From NCBI GenBank assembly GCA_963669265.1, contig OY769916.1, positions 930,001 through 994,000 of the forward strand: a DNA stretch of 64,000 bases, read 5' to 3'. The notes beneath the pieces are model-generated. The model ran no database searches, was not told the DNA's origin, and saw only the letters and a program-made list of their open reading frames with translations. Of the stretch, positions 43,666 through 51,139 are shown piece by piece. The translations under genes and the position numbers were made by a program. Origin of the DNA: SZUA-547 sp963669265. Lineage in GTDB: Bacteria > Pseudomonadota > Alphaproteobacteria > Rhodobacterales > Rhodobacteraceae. How positions within the stretch are numbered: position 1 is the stretch's first letter; each line of letters begins with the position of its first letter.

Positions 43666-45218
43666 CTGATTGTGTTGAAAAAGCCGTTGGATTTTGGCCG
43701 GGTGGCTTCAGCTATCGGGCTGATCGTTTTGGATAATCTGCGCCTAGCCCGCCCACTTATCCGGCGATGGGCGCCATCGGCTTGAGCTTTGCCAGTTTCC
43801 GGAGGTTTTGGGCGGTCGCTGCGAGGGTGAATTCATCCTGGGCGCCGCAGGGTCCTCTTAATCGGAGCCGCCCCAGCCCGAGGATGCGTTTGAGGTGGGC
43901 GAACAGCATCTCGACTTTCTTGCGCCGCTTCTGCGCTGTTGGGTTGAATTCAGAGGCGGTGCAGCGCCGCACGAAATCCCTGACGATTTCATACTTCTCT
44001 CTGTTGATGGCGCGCAAATCGGTGTTCGGGCAGCATTTCGGTTTGGAAGGGCAATTTAGGCAGTCGGCTTTCAACGCCCTGTATTTGCGCGCTTTCAGCC
44101 TTGGCGCTGTCCGAGCGGGATCGGAATATCGCCGTCTCGTGTGACGAAGTTCTTTGCCTTCCGGGCAGATGTATCGGTCGTTGTCCTCGTCCCAGGTGAA
44201 GTCGGACCGGGACCAGGTTCCGTCCTTGCGTTCCGATTTGTCGAACACCGGGATGAATGGGAGGATCCGCCGTTTTATTGTCAGCCAGGTGAGGTTGTCG
44301 GATGATCCGTATGCCGTGTCAGCGGCGACCCAATCCGGCTTCAGGCCGAAGCGCTCTGTGGTCCGGTCGATCATCTTGCGCATCGCGCCTACCTCGGCGG
44401 ACTTGTTCGACCGGCTGGCGTCCACATCCACGATGACGCCATGATCCGTGTCGATCAGGTAATTGTCGGAATAGGCGAAGAACGCCGGACCTTTCCGCGC
44501 CGCCGTCCATTGGCTGGCAGGGTCCGCATGAGCCGTGAACTTGGACTTGGCCGTCGTGGCCGCGCCGAAAGCTTCGTCATCCAGAGTGTCGAGATATTCG
44601 CGAACCGCTCGTGACGCATCATTGGGGTCGATCTCTCGGGATGCCCAGTCTTCCGGTTTGCTGGAATTCTGCTTCTGGACGTCCGCGACGATCAGGCTCG
44701 CATCCACGGCAAAGCCCTGTCCGCCGACAAGGCCCTCCTCCATGCAGCGCGTCACGGTCGCCTCGAACACGTGACGCAACAGCTCGCTCGCGCGGAAGCG
44801 GCCATGGCGGTTCTTGGAGAAGGTGGAATGATCCGGAATTCGGTCGGTCAGATCGAGGCGGCAAAACCAGCGATACGCAAGGTTCAGATGCACCTCTTCA
44901 CACAGCCGCCGCTCTGACCGGATGCCAAAGCAATAGCCCACCAGAAGCATCCGGATCAGCAGCTCGGGATCGACCGAAGGACGGCCCGTGTGGCTATAGA
45001 ATTCCGCCAAGTGCGTGCGAAGGCTTGTCAAATCGACAAACCGATCAATCGACCGCAACACATGATCCTGCGGCACATGATCTTCCAGCGAGAACTCATA
45101 AAACAGCGCCGATTGCGCCTCCTGCCTTGACCCCATCATCGCGATCCGTCCTCCTCAATATCGGAAGTGAATCAGCGAGTTGACCGCCGATCAAGAGCGA
45201 GTTTTTCAACACAATCGG
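43666..45218 (-). mobile_element. IS1182-family element, about 1.55 kb
   Basis: Inverted ends GCTGATTGTGTTGAAAAAGC (left) and GCCGATTGTGTTGAAAAACT (right, other strand). It contains one transposase gene. The left end region also contains the loop sequence shared with the MITE at 19938-20025. Exact boundaries and target duplication are uncertain by a few bases. Confidence 0.85.
43757..45139 (-). CDS. IS1182-family transposase
   Basis: 460 residues, full length. The N-terminal DUF772-like domain (SLEDHVPQDHVLRSIDRFVD, GRPSVDPELLIRMLLVGYCF) precedes the DDE catalytic core: Asp in FAVDASLIVAD, Asp in WVAADTAYGSSDN, Glu in RRKKVEMLFAHLKRILGL. A Cys cluster (CLNCPSKPKCCP) sits before the last acid, as in this family. 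No frameshift seen, so the element may be active and could also drive the MITE. Confidence 0.94.
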   Translation of the reverse strand: MMGSRQEAQSALFYEFSLEDHVPQDHVLRSIDRFVDLTSLRTHLAEFYSHTGRPSVDPELLIRMLLVGYCFGIRSERRLCEEVHLNLAYRWFCRLDLTDRIPDHSTFSKNRHGRFRASELLRHVFEATVTRCMEEGLVGGQGFAVDASLIVADVQKQNSSKPEDWASREIDPNDASRAVREYLDTLDDEAFGAATTAKSKFTAHADPASQWTAARKGPAFFAYSDNYLIDTDHGVIVDVDASRSNKSAEVGAMRKMIDRTTERFGLKPDWVAADTAYGSSDNLTWLTIKRRILPFIPVFDKSERKDGTWSRSDFTWDEDNDRYICPEGKELRHTRRRYSDPARTAPRLKARKYRALKADCLNCPSKPKCCPNTDLRAINREKYEIVRDFVRRCTASEFNPTAQKRRKKVEMLFAHLKRILGLGRLRLRGPCGAQDEFTLAATAQNLRKLAKLKPMAPIAG

Positions 45219-45534
45219 CTCGAAGCGGCCTAATGCAGCGCGCCATCCTCGCCGGGCGGCAGCCGAAGGATCTCTCGCTCGCTCGCTTGATGGAGCGCGA
45301 CATCCCACTCGCATGGTCTGAGCAACGGCGAATTTTCGGCGCGCCCACATCCGGTTGAGGGACGGATTTTAGCCGCCCGAGAAACGTCCCAACTCGACTG
45401 ATCAGTCGAGAAACGCCCCTGATACCGTCGAAAAACAGGGCCTGTTATGCGGCAAAACCCGCCTGTTCCGTCGAGAAACAGGAAACCGGTCTGCGCTGCG
45501 TGTAACCCACTGAACTCTCGAGATGAATTCCGCG
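45219..45534. other. Non-coding spacer with CGARAAAC repeats and an 18-bp palindrome
   Basis: Between IS1182 and IS6 copy c. Four copies of CGAGAAAC/CGAAAAAC start at 45378, 45407, 45429 and 45472. A perfect palindrome CTCGACTGATCAGTCGAG lies at 45393-45410 and overlaps the second copy. No gene is visible. The repeats may be operator or iteron-like sites, or remains of a decayed element. Confidence 0.45.
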
Positions 45535-46352
45535 GGTGCTGGCAGACTAATTCGAACCCGTCTCCAAACCGCCCGATGCGCCTAGGTTCAGGCCGCGCAA
45601 AGCTGCCGCCACTCTTCGAGAGCGGCGGCGCGGTTGAGCTTGAATTTGCGCCGAGAGTAGAGGTGACGTTCCTGGTTAAAGAGGTTGTAAACGGAGGCGT
45701 GGACGGCGGCGAACATCTGCAAACTTCGCATTCGCCGGAAGCGCTGCATCGCCCGTTCCCGTCGTCGGAATGGCAGGTGTGAATTCTCGGCTCGATTGTT
45801 AAGCCAGCGCCCGGTCGATTGAAGTTCCGGCGCACCCAATTCGCGCAAAGCGGCGCCATAGGATCGTAGCCGGTCCGTGACGATCTCCTGTGGCGTCCCG
45901 TAGCGGCGCATCAATTTCTTCAGCAATTTCAATGCGGCGTGCTTGTCCCGGCGCTTGGTGACCACGGATTCCAGAACCTCGCCTTCGTGATCGACTGCGC
46001 GCCACAAATAGTGCTGCTCCCCGTTGATCTTCACAAAGACTTCGTCCAGATGCCACCGCCAGTTCGAGAATGCGCGCATTCGATCGACGCGCTTGCGCTT
46101 GATCTCCGCGGCGAACATAGGCCCAAATCGATGCCACCAGAACCGGATCGTCTCGTGGCTTACATCGATCCCGCGTTCGTGAAGAAGATCCTCCACATTT
46201 CGCAGCGAGAGCGGGAAGCGCACATACATCATCACCGCCAGGCGGATAATCTCTGGGCTAGTTTTAAAGTACTTGAACGGGTCACGCTTACTCATGCGGG
46301 CAGGCTACGAGAGCGCCCAGCCCGGCTCAACCCAAGTTCCTCTGACAGTGCC
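45535..46352 (-). mobile_element. IS6-family element (copy c), 818 bp
   Basis: Ends GGTGCTGGCAGACTAATTCG and (other strand) GGCACTGTCAGAGGAACTTG. Most of its length is identical to copy e (52834-53651), but its left 100 bases differ, so one of the two is a recombinant. Confidence 0.9.
45588..46295 (-). CDS. IS6-family transposase (copy c)
   Basis: 235 residues, with Asp84, Asp141 and Glu170 of the DDE triad present (WHLDEVFVKI, VTDRLRSY, NNRAENSHLP). It differs from copy e only in the last residues (NRAAALEEWRQLCAA against NRTAALEEWRLLCSA). Confidence 0.94.
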   Translation of the reverse strand: MSKRDPFKYFKTSPEIIRLAVMMYVRFPLSLRNVEDLLHERGIDVSHETIRFWWHRFGPMFAAEIKRKRVDRMRAFSNWRWHLDEVFVKINGEQHYLWRAVDHEGEVLESVVTKRRDKHAALKLLKKLMRRYGTPQEIVTDRLRSYGAALRELGAPELQSTGRWLNNRAENSHLPFRRRERAMQRFRRMRSLQMFAAVHASVYNLFNQERHLYSRRKFKLNRAAALEEWRQLCAA

Positions 46353-46668
46353 ATCCGATGACCGGTTATGACCCAAAGCGGACACTCTAGAAACACCCAG
46401 CGGCCGGCTGTTTCGAAGCCATTCCGCCTGATCTCTAAGACCTATTTGCGGCTGAAATCTGGCTTAGAGCAGATGTCTTTCGTTAACTCAATTGAATTGG
46501 ATGGCAAGGCGATTGAAATCGAATGCGGGCAGGGACACCGACGACTCTGTGGCTGGAAAAGGAATAGGCAACGTTCCAGGTTTCGCAGCGAACCCCGACA
46601 GAAAGTGAGGCCCTGCGCTTTATGGTAAAGTACCGGGGCCCAACACTCCGAAGGAGGGCGTTAGACGG
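46353..46668. other. Leader region of the chaperone/effector operon
   Basis: No clear gene. A repeat-like piece (GATGACCGGTTATGACCCAA, AGCGGACA, 46357-46386) resembles 60584-60612. The rest should hold the promoter of the small ORF at 46669; no promoter is assigned with confidence. The IS6 end lies just 316 bases upstream and might influence transcription. Confidence 0.4.
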
Positions 46669-46803
46669 ATGACGAAAACTCAGGACAGGGCCGAAACGGT
46701 TCTCAAGGCGGTCGCAATGATGCGCTCAGAATCGACGGGGGATAACCTGAACGAGTGCGCGACACCCAGTCGGAATGATGACGACGTCGCGCCCAATCGA
46801 TAG
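46669..46803 (+). CDS. 44-residue leader protein of the chaperone/effector operon
   Basis: A small frame with ATG at 46669 preceded by AAGGAGG (46651-46657, 11-base spacing). Its TAG stop at 46801 overlaps the AGGAGG ribosome site of the next gene, so translation would be coupled. The product (starts MTKTQDRAETVLKAVAMM, ends DDDVAPNR) has one amphipathic helix and an acidic tail. No family recognised. It may be a small secreted or regulatory protein of the same system. Confidence 0.5.
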   Translation: MTKTQDRAETVLKAVAMMRSESTGDNLNECATPSRNDDDVAPNR

Positions 46804-46812
46804 GAGGCTGGC

Positions 46813-47328
46813 ATGAGCGACCAAGCGGCGGACGAAACCGACATGGTGACGGTCTTTAACAGCCCAGATGCGGTATCCGAGTTCTTTGCAGCACTTGGGC
46901 TCGCGGAAGTCGATCCCGACGAGGTTATCCAGGAAGATGGGTCGATCATACTCGCCATTGGAGATCGCGCCATCACGCTCGAGCGCCATGACGCGGTCGC
47001 CGGCGTGGTGATCACCGCCCTTATCGCCAGGGCGGTCGGGCCGGAGCTCGACGGCATTGTCCATGATCTGATGGCGTTGAACGCCCGCCCGCACACGACT
47101 GGAGGGCTTACGTTCGGATTGCTCGACGACGACATCCTCGTTGGCTCTCTGATCCTGGACGACGCGATTGCGAGCCCCCGCTCATTGGCGGAAGCTGTCG
47201 ACGCGATCGTGGAATCCACCGATGCATGGAGGACTTTGATCGAGCAATCGGGCGCTATGACCCGCGGCATCGCCAACAGTCCCGCCGAGGATCCGCCCGC
47301 TGCGGCCCCGCCCGAGACGTTCGTCTAG
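46813..47328 (+). CDS. CesT-like type III secretion chaperone
   Basis: 171 residues, acidic, with the CesT/SycE pattern: an N-terminal helix (AVSEFFAALGLAEVDPDEVI), a beta strand pair (GSIILAIGDRAITLERHDAV), a helix (VVITALIARAVGPELDGIVH, DLMALN), another strand pair (TGGLTFGLLDDDILVGSLIL) and a C-terminal helix (SLAEAVDAIVESTDAWRTLI). The last 25 residues are an Ala/Pro-rich tail. Such chaperones bind the N-terminal region of one effector and bring it to the type III export gate. The gene lies directly before a large candidate effector (38 bases), as chaperone and client usually do. No secretion apparatus genes are in the window. The call rests on fold pattern and context. Confidence 0.72.
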   Translation: MSDQAADETDMVTVFNSPDAVSEFFAALGLAEVDPDEVIQEDGSIILAIGDRAITLERHDAVAGVVITALIARAVGPELDGIVHDLMALNARPHTTGGLTFGLLDDDILVGSLILDDAIASPRSLAEAVDAIVESTDAWRTLIEQSGAMTRGIANSPAEDPPAAAPPETFV

Positions 47329-47366
47329 TTCCCAAAGCATCCGGCCCGGAGAATGGAGCCAATCCC

Positions 47367-49748
47367 ATGGTCGACCGATTCACCAACATCAATCGCAATT
47401 CACTCAGCCAACAGCCCCTGAACATTGACCCGAATGAGAGGGTCGGCGTTCAACAAAATCAGCCGCATCAGGGCCCGGGCAGCGTGATCGGTCAGGAATA
47501 TGCGAGGTCCGTCAAGACGGCGCAGCAAATTTGGGAGAACTCGGTTCATCAGTTCGTGCAGGACAACCAGGGCCAGGCGGGCGCCGCCGGGTCGCATATC
47601 GAGCGGGATGCAGACCCGGTAGACAATCGGCGGGCCGCGATCACCCCGTCGATGCTAAAGGACGCCCGTAAGAACAAGTTGAAGGAGTTACCCGTCTTTC
47701 TCTGCGCCCGCCCGCTCGCGGGAAATAACGCAATGGTCAAGGGCAAGGGGCTGCATGGCTTCGTCGCCATCGGTCAGCCGGGCATGGCCAATGTAAAGGG
47801 CGCGAAAGTCTTCTCCTACGGCGCGGACGACCGGACCAGCTCGTTCAAGTTCAACTCGAACGTTGTAGACAAGTTGGAAAACGCTAAGCAGAAAATAAAA
47901 GAAGACGACAGATTCGGAAATACAGTTGAGGTTGAAAGGCCGATATTCAGTAAAGAAGCGATTGAAAGTTTCCGGCGAATGGCGTTGAAGCATGAAAATT
48001 TTCACAGCTTCGCAGATTTCCACCGAGCTTATTACGCCGACCGGATGGAGCATGAGGAAAACAACAATCCGACAATACTCAAAGGCAAGCAAGGCATCGG
48101 TGATCTGAAAGCCAATTACGAGAGGTTGAAGCGCGACTATGAAAACCTCCCTGACAACGTGGATAAAAAAACAAAAAAAGAAGCGCGAAAAAATATGAGA
48201 ACCGCGCGCACAAAGTATCGGACGCCGCTCGTTGGAGCGAATTTCACAAGACACAGTCTTCGCAATGCGATTAATGAGGACGCGGTGAAAGCGTTCGAAA
48301 CTTTGCAGAAGACGGGCAAGGATTCGAGCGGCGGCGGATTGCCCGGAGACGCCCTGCGCGGATGGCAGCCTGGCCCGAAGGACGGATCCGGTCACCAAAC
48401 TCTGGCGAACTCGGATGTAGATCTCTTCGAGAAGAAGGACGCGCATAGCAAGCCCGGCGTCAAGTTCGAACAGCAACACGGCGTGAAGGCGACGGATGTA
48501 ATCGAGGTCCAGCGCCAGCAGTGGATGGCGGACAACTACCGCGACGAAAAGGCCGGACAGATGGCGGAATCGGGGCTCGCCCCCGAATTGCTTGAGGATC
48601 TCGCGCTCGACGATCCCACGAAGGAACTCGGCGACACCAAAGCGGATTTCGACGAGAATCTGGCGAAGACAAAGAGGAAGCTCAAGACAGGCAAATACGC
48701 CCCAATCACAGATGGCGACAAGGACGCCACCTCCTTCGGAAAAGATGCGCGCGCCATCCGCGACAAGCGCACCTATGCGCCGCTCCTTGTGGTCAAGAAC
48801 GAAAAGAGGGGGCTGGTTTTCCTGATCGCCTCATTCTTCAAAAAGGTGTTCCGCAGCAAGGCGTCAAAGCTCCGCAACGAAGGCAATTGCAACGCCGCGG
48901 CGGGCTCGCTCGTCCGCATGGCCGCGAGGCGGGGCGGCAAGCGGATCGAGGCGGATGGCGGCAAGCACCAGCATGGACTCTCGAAGGATGTTCTCTGGAA
49001 CCCGACGCCCAATCTCCGGCGCGAGCCGCAGACGCAAACCGAATTCGTCACGACCGGCAAGCAGCGCCCGCAACTGGATCCCAATCAGGACGAGATCGTT
49101 GCGTCCGGACCCGACAGTGGCCGCCTGATGGATGTGACCGGCCGCGAGGTCCAAGAGCTGAGAGAGAGCGTGCGATCCATCAACCAGGCGTACCGAGATC
49201 TCCACGAAACCAACGACTTAATGAACAGCTACGCTCCGAAGCCGAAATTCAGGCAGGAGAGGTTTCAGGCCGTTCGCGACGGAATGAAGGGCTTTATGGC
49301 CGCGATCCAGTCCGGCGATGACGAGGACATCCGGGAGGCTGCGAACAAAGCGTCGAAGGCCGCCAGTGATTTTCACGAAACCCGTATGGATCAGTACTTT
49401 AAGAAGAAAGGCAAGGAATTCGACAGCTCCTCGCAGAACATTCAGGAGCTCAGGTCCCGCGCCTCTAAAGGGCCAAGCGGCGAACGCAAAATGCTGCTCT
49501 CCAACTCCATAAAGAGCTCGACAAAGACATTGCGCGATGAGCGGCGAAAGCTCATCGAGAATATGGAGCATACGCTCTCCAAGCCGGAAATCTCCGATGT
49601 GGAGGCGCAAAAGCTTCTGATCGGCGCAAAGCTGCTGGCGGGCGTCATCTTCCCGGACGCCGCTATCGACGATCTCGTCGAACGCGCCCAGGCCAAGGTG
49701 CGAGAAGCGCGCGCCGCGGGTGGAGTCGGTGGAGGAGCGATTGTTTAG
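47367..49748 (+). CDS. Probable type III effector, 793 residues
   Basis: ATG at 47367 follows GGAG at good spacing; an in-frame ATG at 47226 would lie inside the chaperone gene and is rejected. No Sec signal. The N-terminal 80 residues are polar and Asn/Gln/Ser-rich (MVDRFTNINRNSLSQQPLNI), typical of a secretion and chaperone-binding region. A domain with HGFVAIGQPGM (His130) and VFSYGADD is followed by a lysine-rich helical insertion (about 170-300) of visibly lower GC. A motif EGNCNAAAGSLVRMAARRGG contains Cys508. This His-first, Cys-later order recalls permuted papain-like (LRAT/NlpC-P60-type) enzymes. The C-terminal 200 residues are helical and charged, ending in AGGVGGGAIV. Function unproven. 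Confidence 0.68.
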   Translation: MVDRFTNINRNSLSQQPLNIDPNERVGVQQNQPHQGPGSVIGQEYARSVKTAQQIWENSVHQFVQDNQGQAGAAGSHIERDADPVDNRRAAITPSMLKDARKNKLKELPVFLCARPLAGNNAMVKGKGLHGFVAIGQPGMANVKGAKVFSYGADDRTSSFKFNSNVVDKLENAKQKIKEDDRFGNTVEVERPIFSKEAIESFRRMALKHENFHSFADFHRAYYADRMEHEENNNPTILKGKQGIGDLKANYERLKRDYENLPDNVDKKTKKEARKNMRTARTKYRTPLVGANFTRHSLRNAINEDAVKAFETLQKTGKDSSGGGLPGDALRGWQPGPKDGSGHQTLANSDVDLFEKKDAHSKPGVKFEQQHGVKATDVIEVQRQQWMADNYRDEKAGQMAESGLAPELLEDLALDDPTKELGDTKADFDENLAKTKRKLKTGKYAPITDGDKDATSFGKDARAIRDKRTYAPLLVVKNEKRGLVFLIASFFKKVFRSKASKLRNEGNCNAAAGSLVRMAARRGGKRIEADGGKHQHGLSKDVLWNPTPNLRREPQTQTEFVTTGKQRPQLDPNQDEIVASGPDSGRLMDVTGREVQELRESVRSINQAYRDLHETNDLMNSYAPKPKFRQERFQAVRDGMKGFMAAIQSGDDEDIREAANKASKAASDFHETRMDQYFKKKGKEFDSSSQNIQELRSRASKGPSGERKMLLSNSIKSSTKTLRDERRKLIENMEHTLSKPEISDVEAQKLLIGAKLLAGVIFPDAAIDDLVERAQAKVREARAAGGVGGGAIV

Positions 49749-50044
49749 GTGACATGTTCCGCTCTATGGGTAATTTCGAACCAGTCTCTGTTCGCCTGTC
49801 CGCTGTTGGCTCGAGGTGGTCATTCGCCGTGTCCTGATCAGATGCCTGCTCAGCGGACAAAGCAGTCCTACGGGTGAATTGATTGAACGGCTGCTGATGA
49901 CCCCACGCGCTTGCCACAACTACTTAAGCGTAAACTTCAATCCGGCCCCAATCTGGTCGCTCGCGCGTCAATCGTGCCCTACTGCGGCCTCTACACGCGG
50001 ATACATCGTTTCTACGTACTCTTCGAGGTTATCGAATGTGAAAA
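49749..50044. other. Intergenic region with dispersed repeat
   Basis: No gene. Segment 49800-49905 contains CTGCTCAGCGGACAAAGCAG and GGCTGCTGATGACC, matching the repeat family at 20041 and 60541. Confidence 0.4.
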
Positions 50045-50863
50045 GGTGCTGTCTGACGAATTCGAACCAGTCTCTGTTTGACCGAGAAGGCGGGAACCTA
50101 GGCGGAACAGAGCTGCCGCCACTCGGCAAGTGCGGCGGCGCGGTTGAGCTTGAAATTGTGTCGGCTTGAAAGACTGCGTTCCTGATTGAAGTGGTTGTAG
50201 ACCGAGGAATGAACGGCGGCGAATGTCTGCAAACTTCGCATGCGCCGGAACCGGAGCATCGCCCGTTCTCGTCGTCGGAATGGGAGATGTGAGTTCTCGG
50301 CCCGGTTGTTCAACCAGCGCCCCGTGGACTGCAGGTCCGAGCCGCCGATCTCGCGCAGCGCCGCGCGGTACGATGGCAGTCGGTCCGTCACGATCTCCCG
50401 CGGCCGACCATACCGACGGATCAATTTTCTTAGGAATTTCAACGCCGCCTTCTTATTTCGGCGTTTCGTAACCACGGCCTCCAGCACTTCGCCTTCGTAA
50501 TCCACGGCGCGCCAAAGATAGTGACGCTCGCCATTGATCTTCACGAACACCTCATCGACGTGCCAGCGCCAGTTCGATAAAGCGCGTAACCTGTCGATGC
50601 GCTTCCTCTTGATCTCGGCCGCGAACATCGGGCCGAACCGATGCCACCAGAACCGGATGGCTTCGTGGCTCACGTCGATCCCGCGCTCGTGCAAAATATC
50701 CTCGACATTCCGCAGCGACAGAGGGAAGCGGAGGTACATCATCACCGCCAGGCGGATGATCTCGGGCGACGTCTTAAAGTATTTGAAGGGGCTGCGTTTA
50801 CTCATGCACGGAGGCTACGAAGGCCCCCTTCCCGCTTCAAGCCAAGTTCCCTTGACAGAACCC
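50045..50863 (-). mobile_element. IS6-family element (copy d), 819 bp
   Basis: Ends GGTGCTGTCTGACGAATTCG and (other strand) GGGTTCTGTCAAGGGAACTT. It is more diverged than copies c and e. No target duplication obvious. Confidence 0.88.
50098..50805 (-). CDS. IS6-family transposase (copy d)
   Basis: 235 residues, DDE acids present (WHVDEVFVKI, VTDRLPSY, NNRAENSHLP). It has several substitutions relative to copy c (for example EDILHERGIDVSHEAIRFWW), so it represents a separate lineage. Confidence 0.93.
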   Translation of the reverse strand: MSKRSPFKYFKTSPEIIRLAVMMYLRFPLSLRNVEDILHERGIDVSHEAIRFWWHRFGPMFAAEIKRKRIDRLRALSNWRWHVDEVFVKINGERHYLWRAVDYEGEVLEAVVTKRRNKKAALKFLRKLIRRYGRPREIVTDRLPSYRAALREIGGSDLQSTGRWLNNRAENSHLPFRRRERAMLRFRRMRSLQTFAAVHSSVYNHFNQERSLSSRHNFKLNRAAALAEWRQLCSA

Positions 50864-51056
50864 ACCAGACAGATATCCGACGTTGGACCGCGCGGTCGCT
50901 CATGTGCGGGAAAGGAGATCGCTGCATCCAGATGAGTGGTTCAGCGCGCCCAAGCCGGTGCTGTCCGAAGCGGCCCGCCGCGCCGCAGATGCGGCGCGTC
51001 ATGTGCGTCTGCCAGAGTCGCCGGGAAACGATGGACAAGTTCCGCCAGCAGACGCC

Positions 51057-51076
51057 GTCTGATCACATGATCAGAC
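51057..51076. promoter_or_regulatory. Perfect 20-bp inverted repeat upstream of Na/Pi transporter
   Basis: GTCTGATCA-CA-TGATCAGAC, two 9-base arms with a 2-base centre, 63 bases before the start of the Na/Pi cotransporter gene. No T-run follows, so an operator is more likely than a terminator. The binding protein is unknown. Confidence 0.45.
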
Positions 51077-51139
51077 GCAACGCCCTCCACGAAAAGGAAA
51101 AAATCAAGCGCCTGGGCATACATTTGCTATGCTAGGCCC

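Noticed and set aside
45378..45479. CRISPR-like array
   Set aside because: The repeats are only 8 bases long with unequal spacing (29, 22, 43) and no cas genes are near.
47226..47366. Upstream in-frame start for the effector gene
   Set aside because: It lies within the chaperone gene and lacks a ribosome site; the ATG at 47367 has GGAG at proper spacing.
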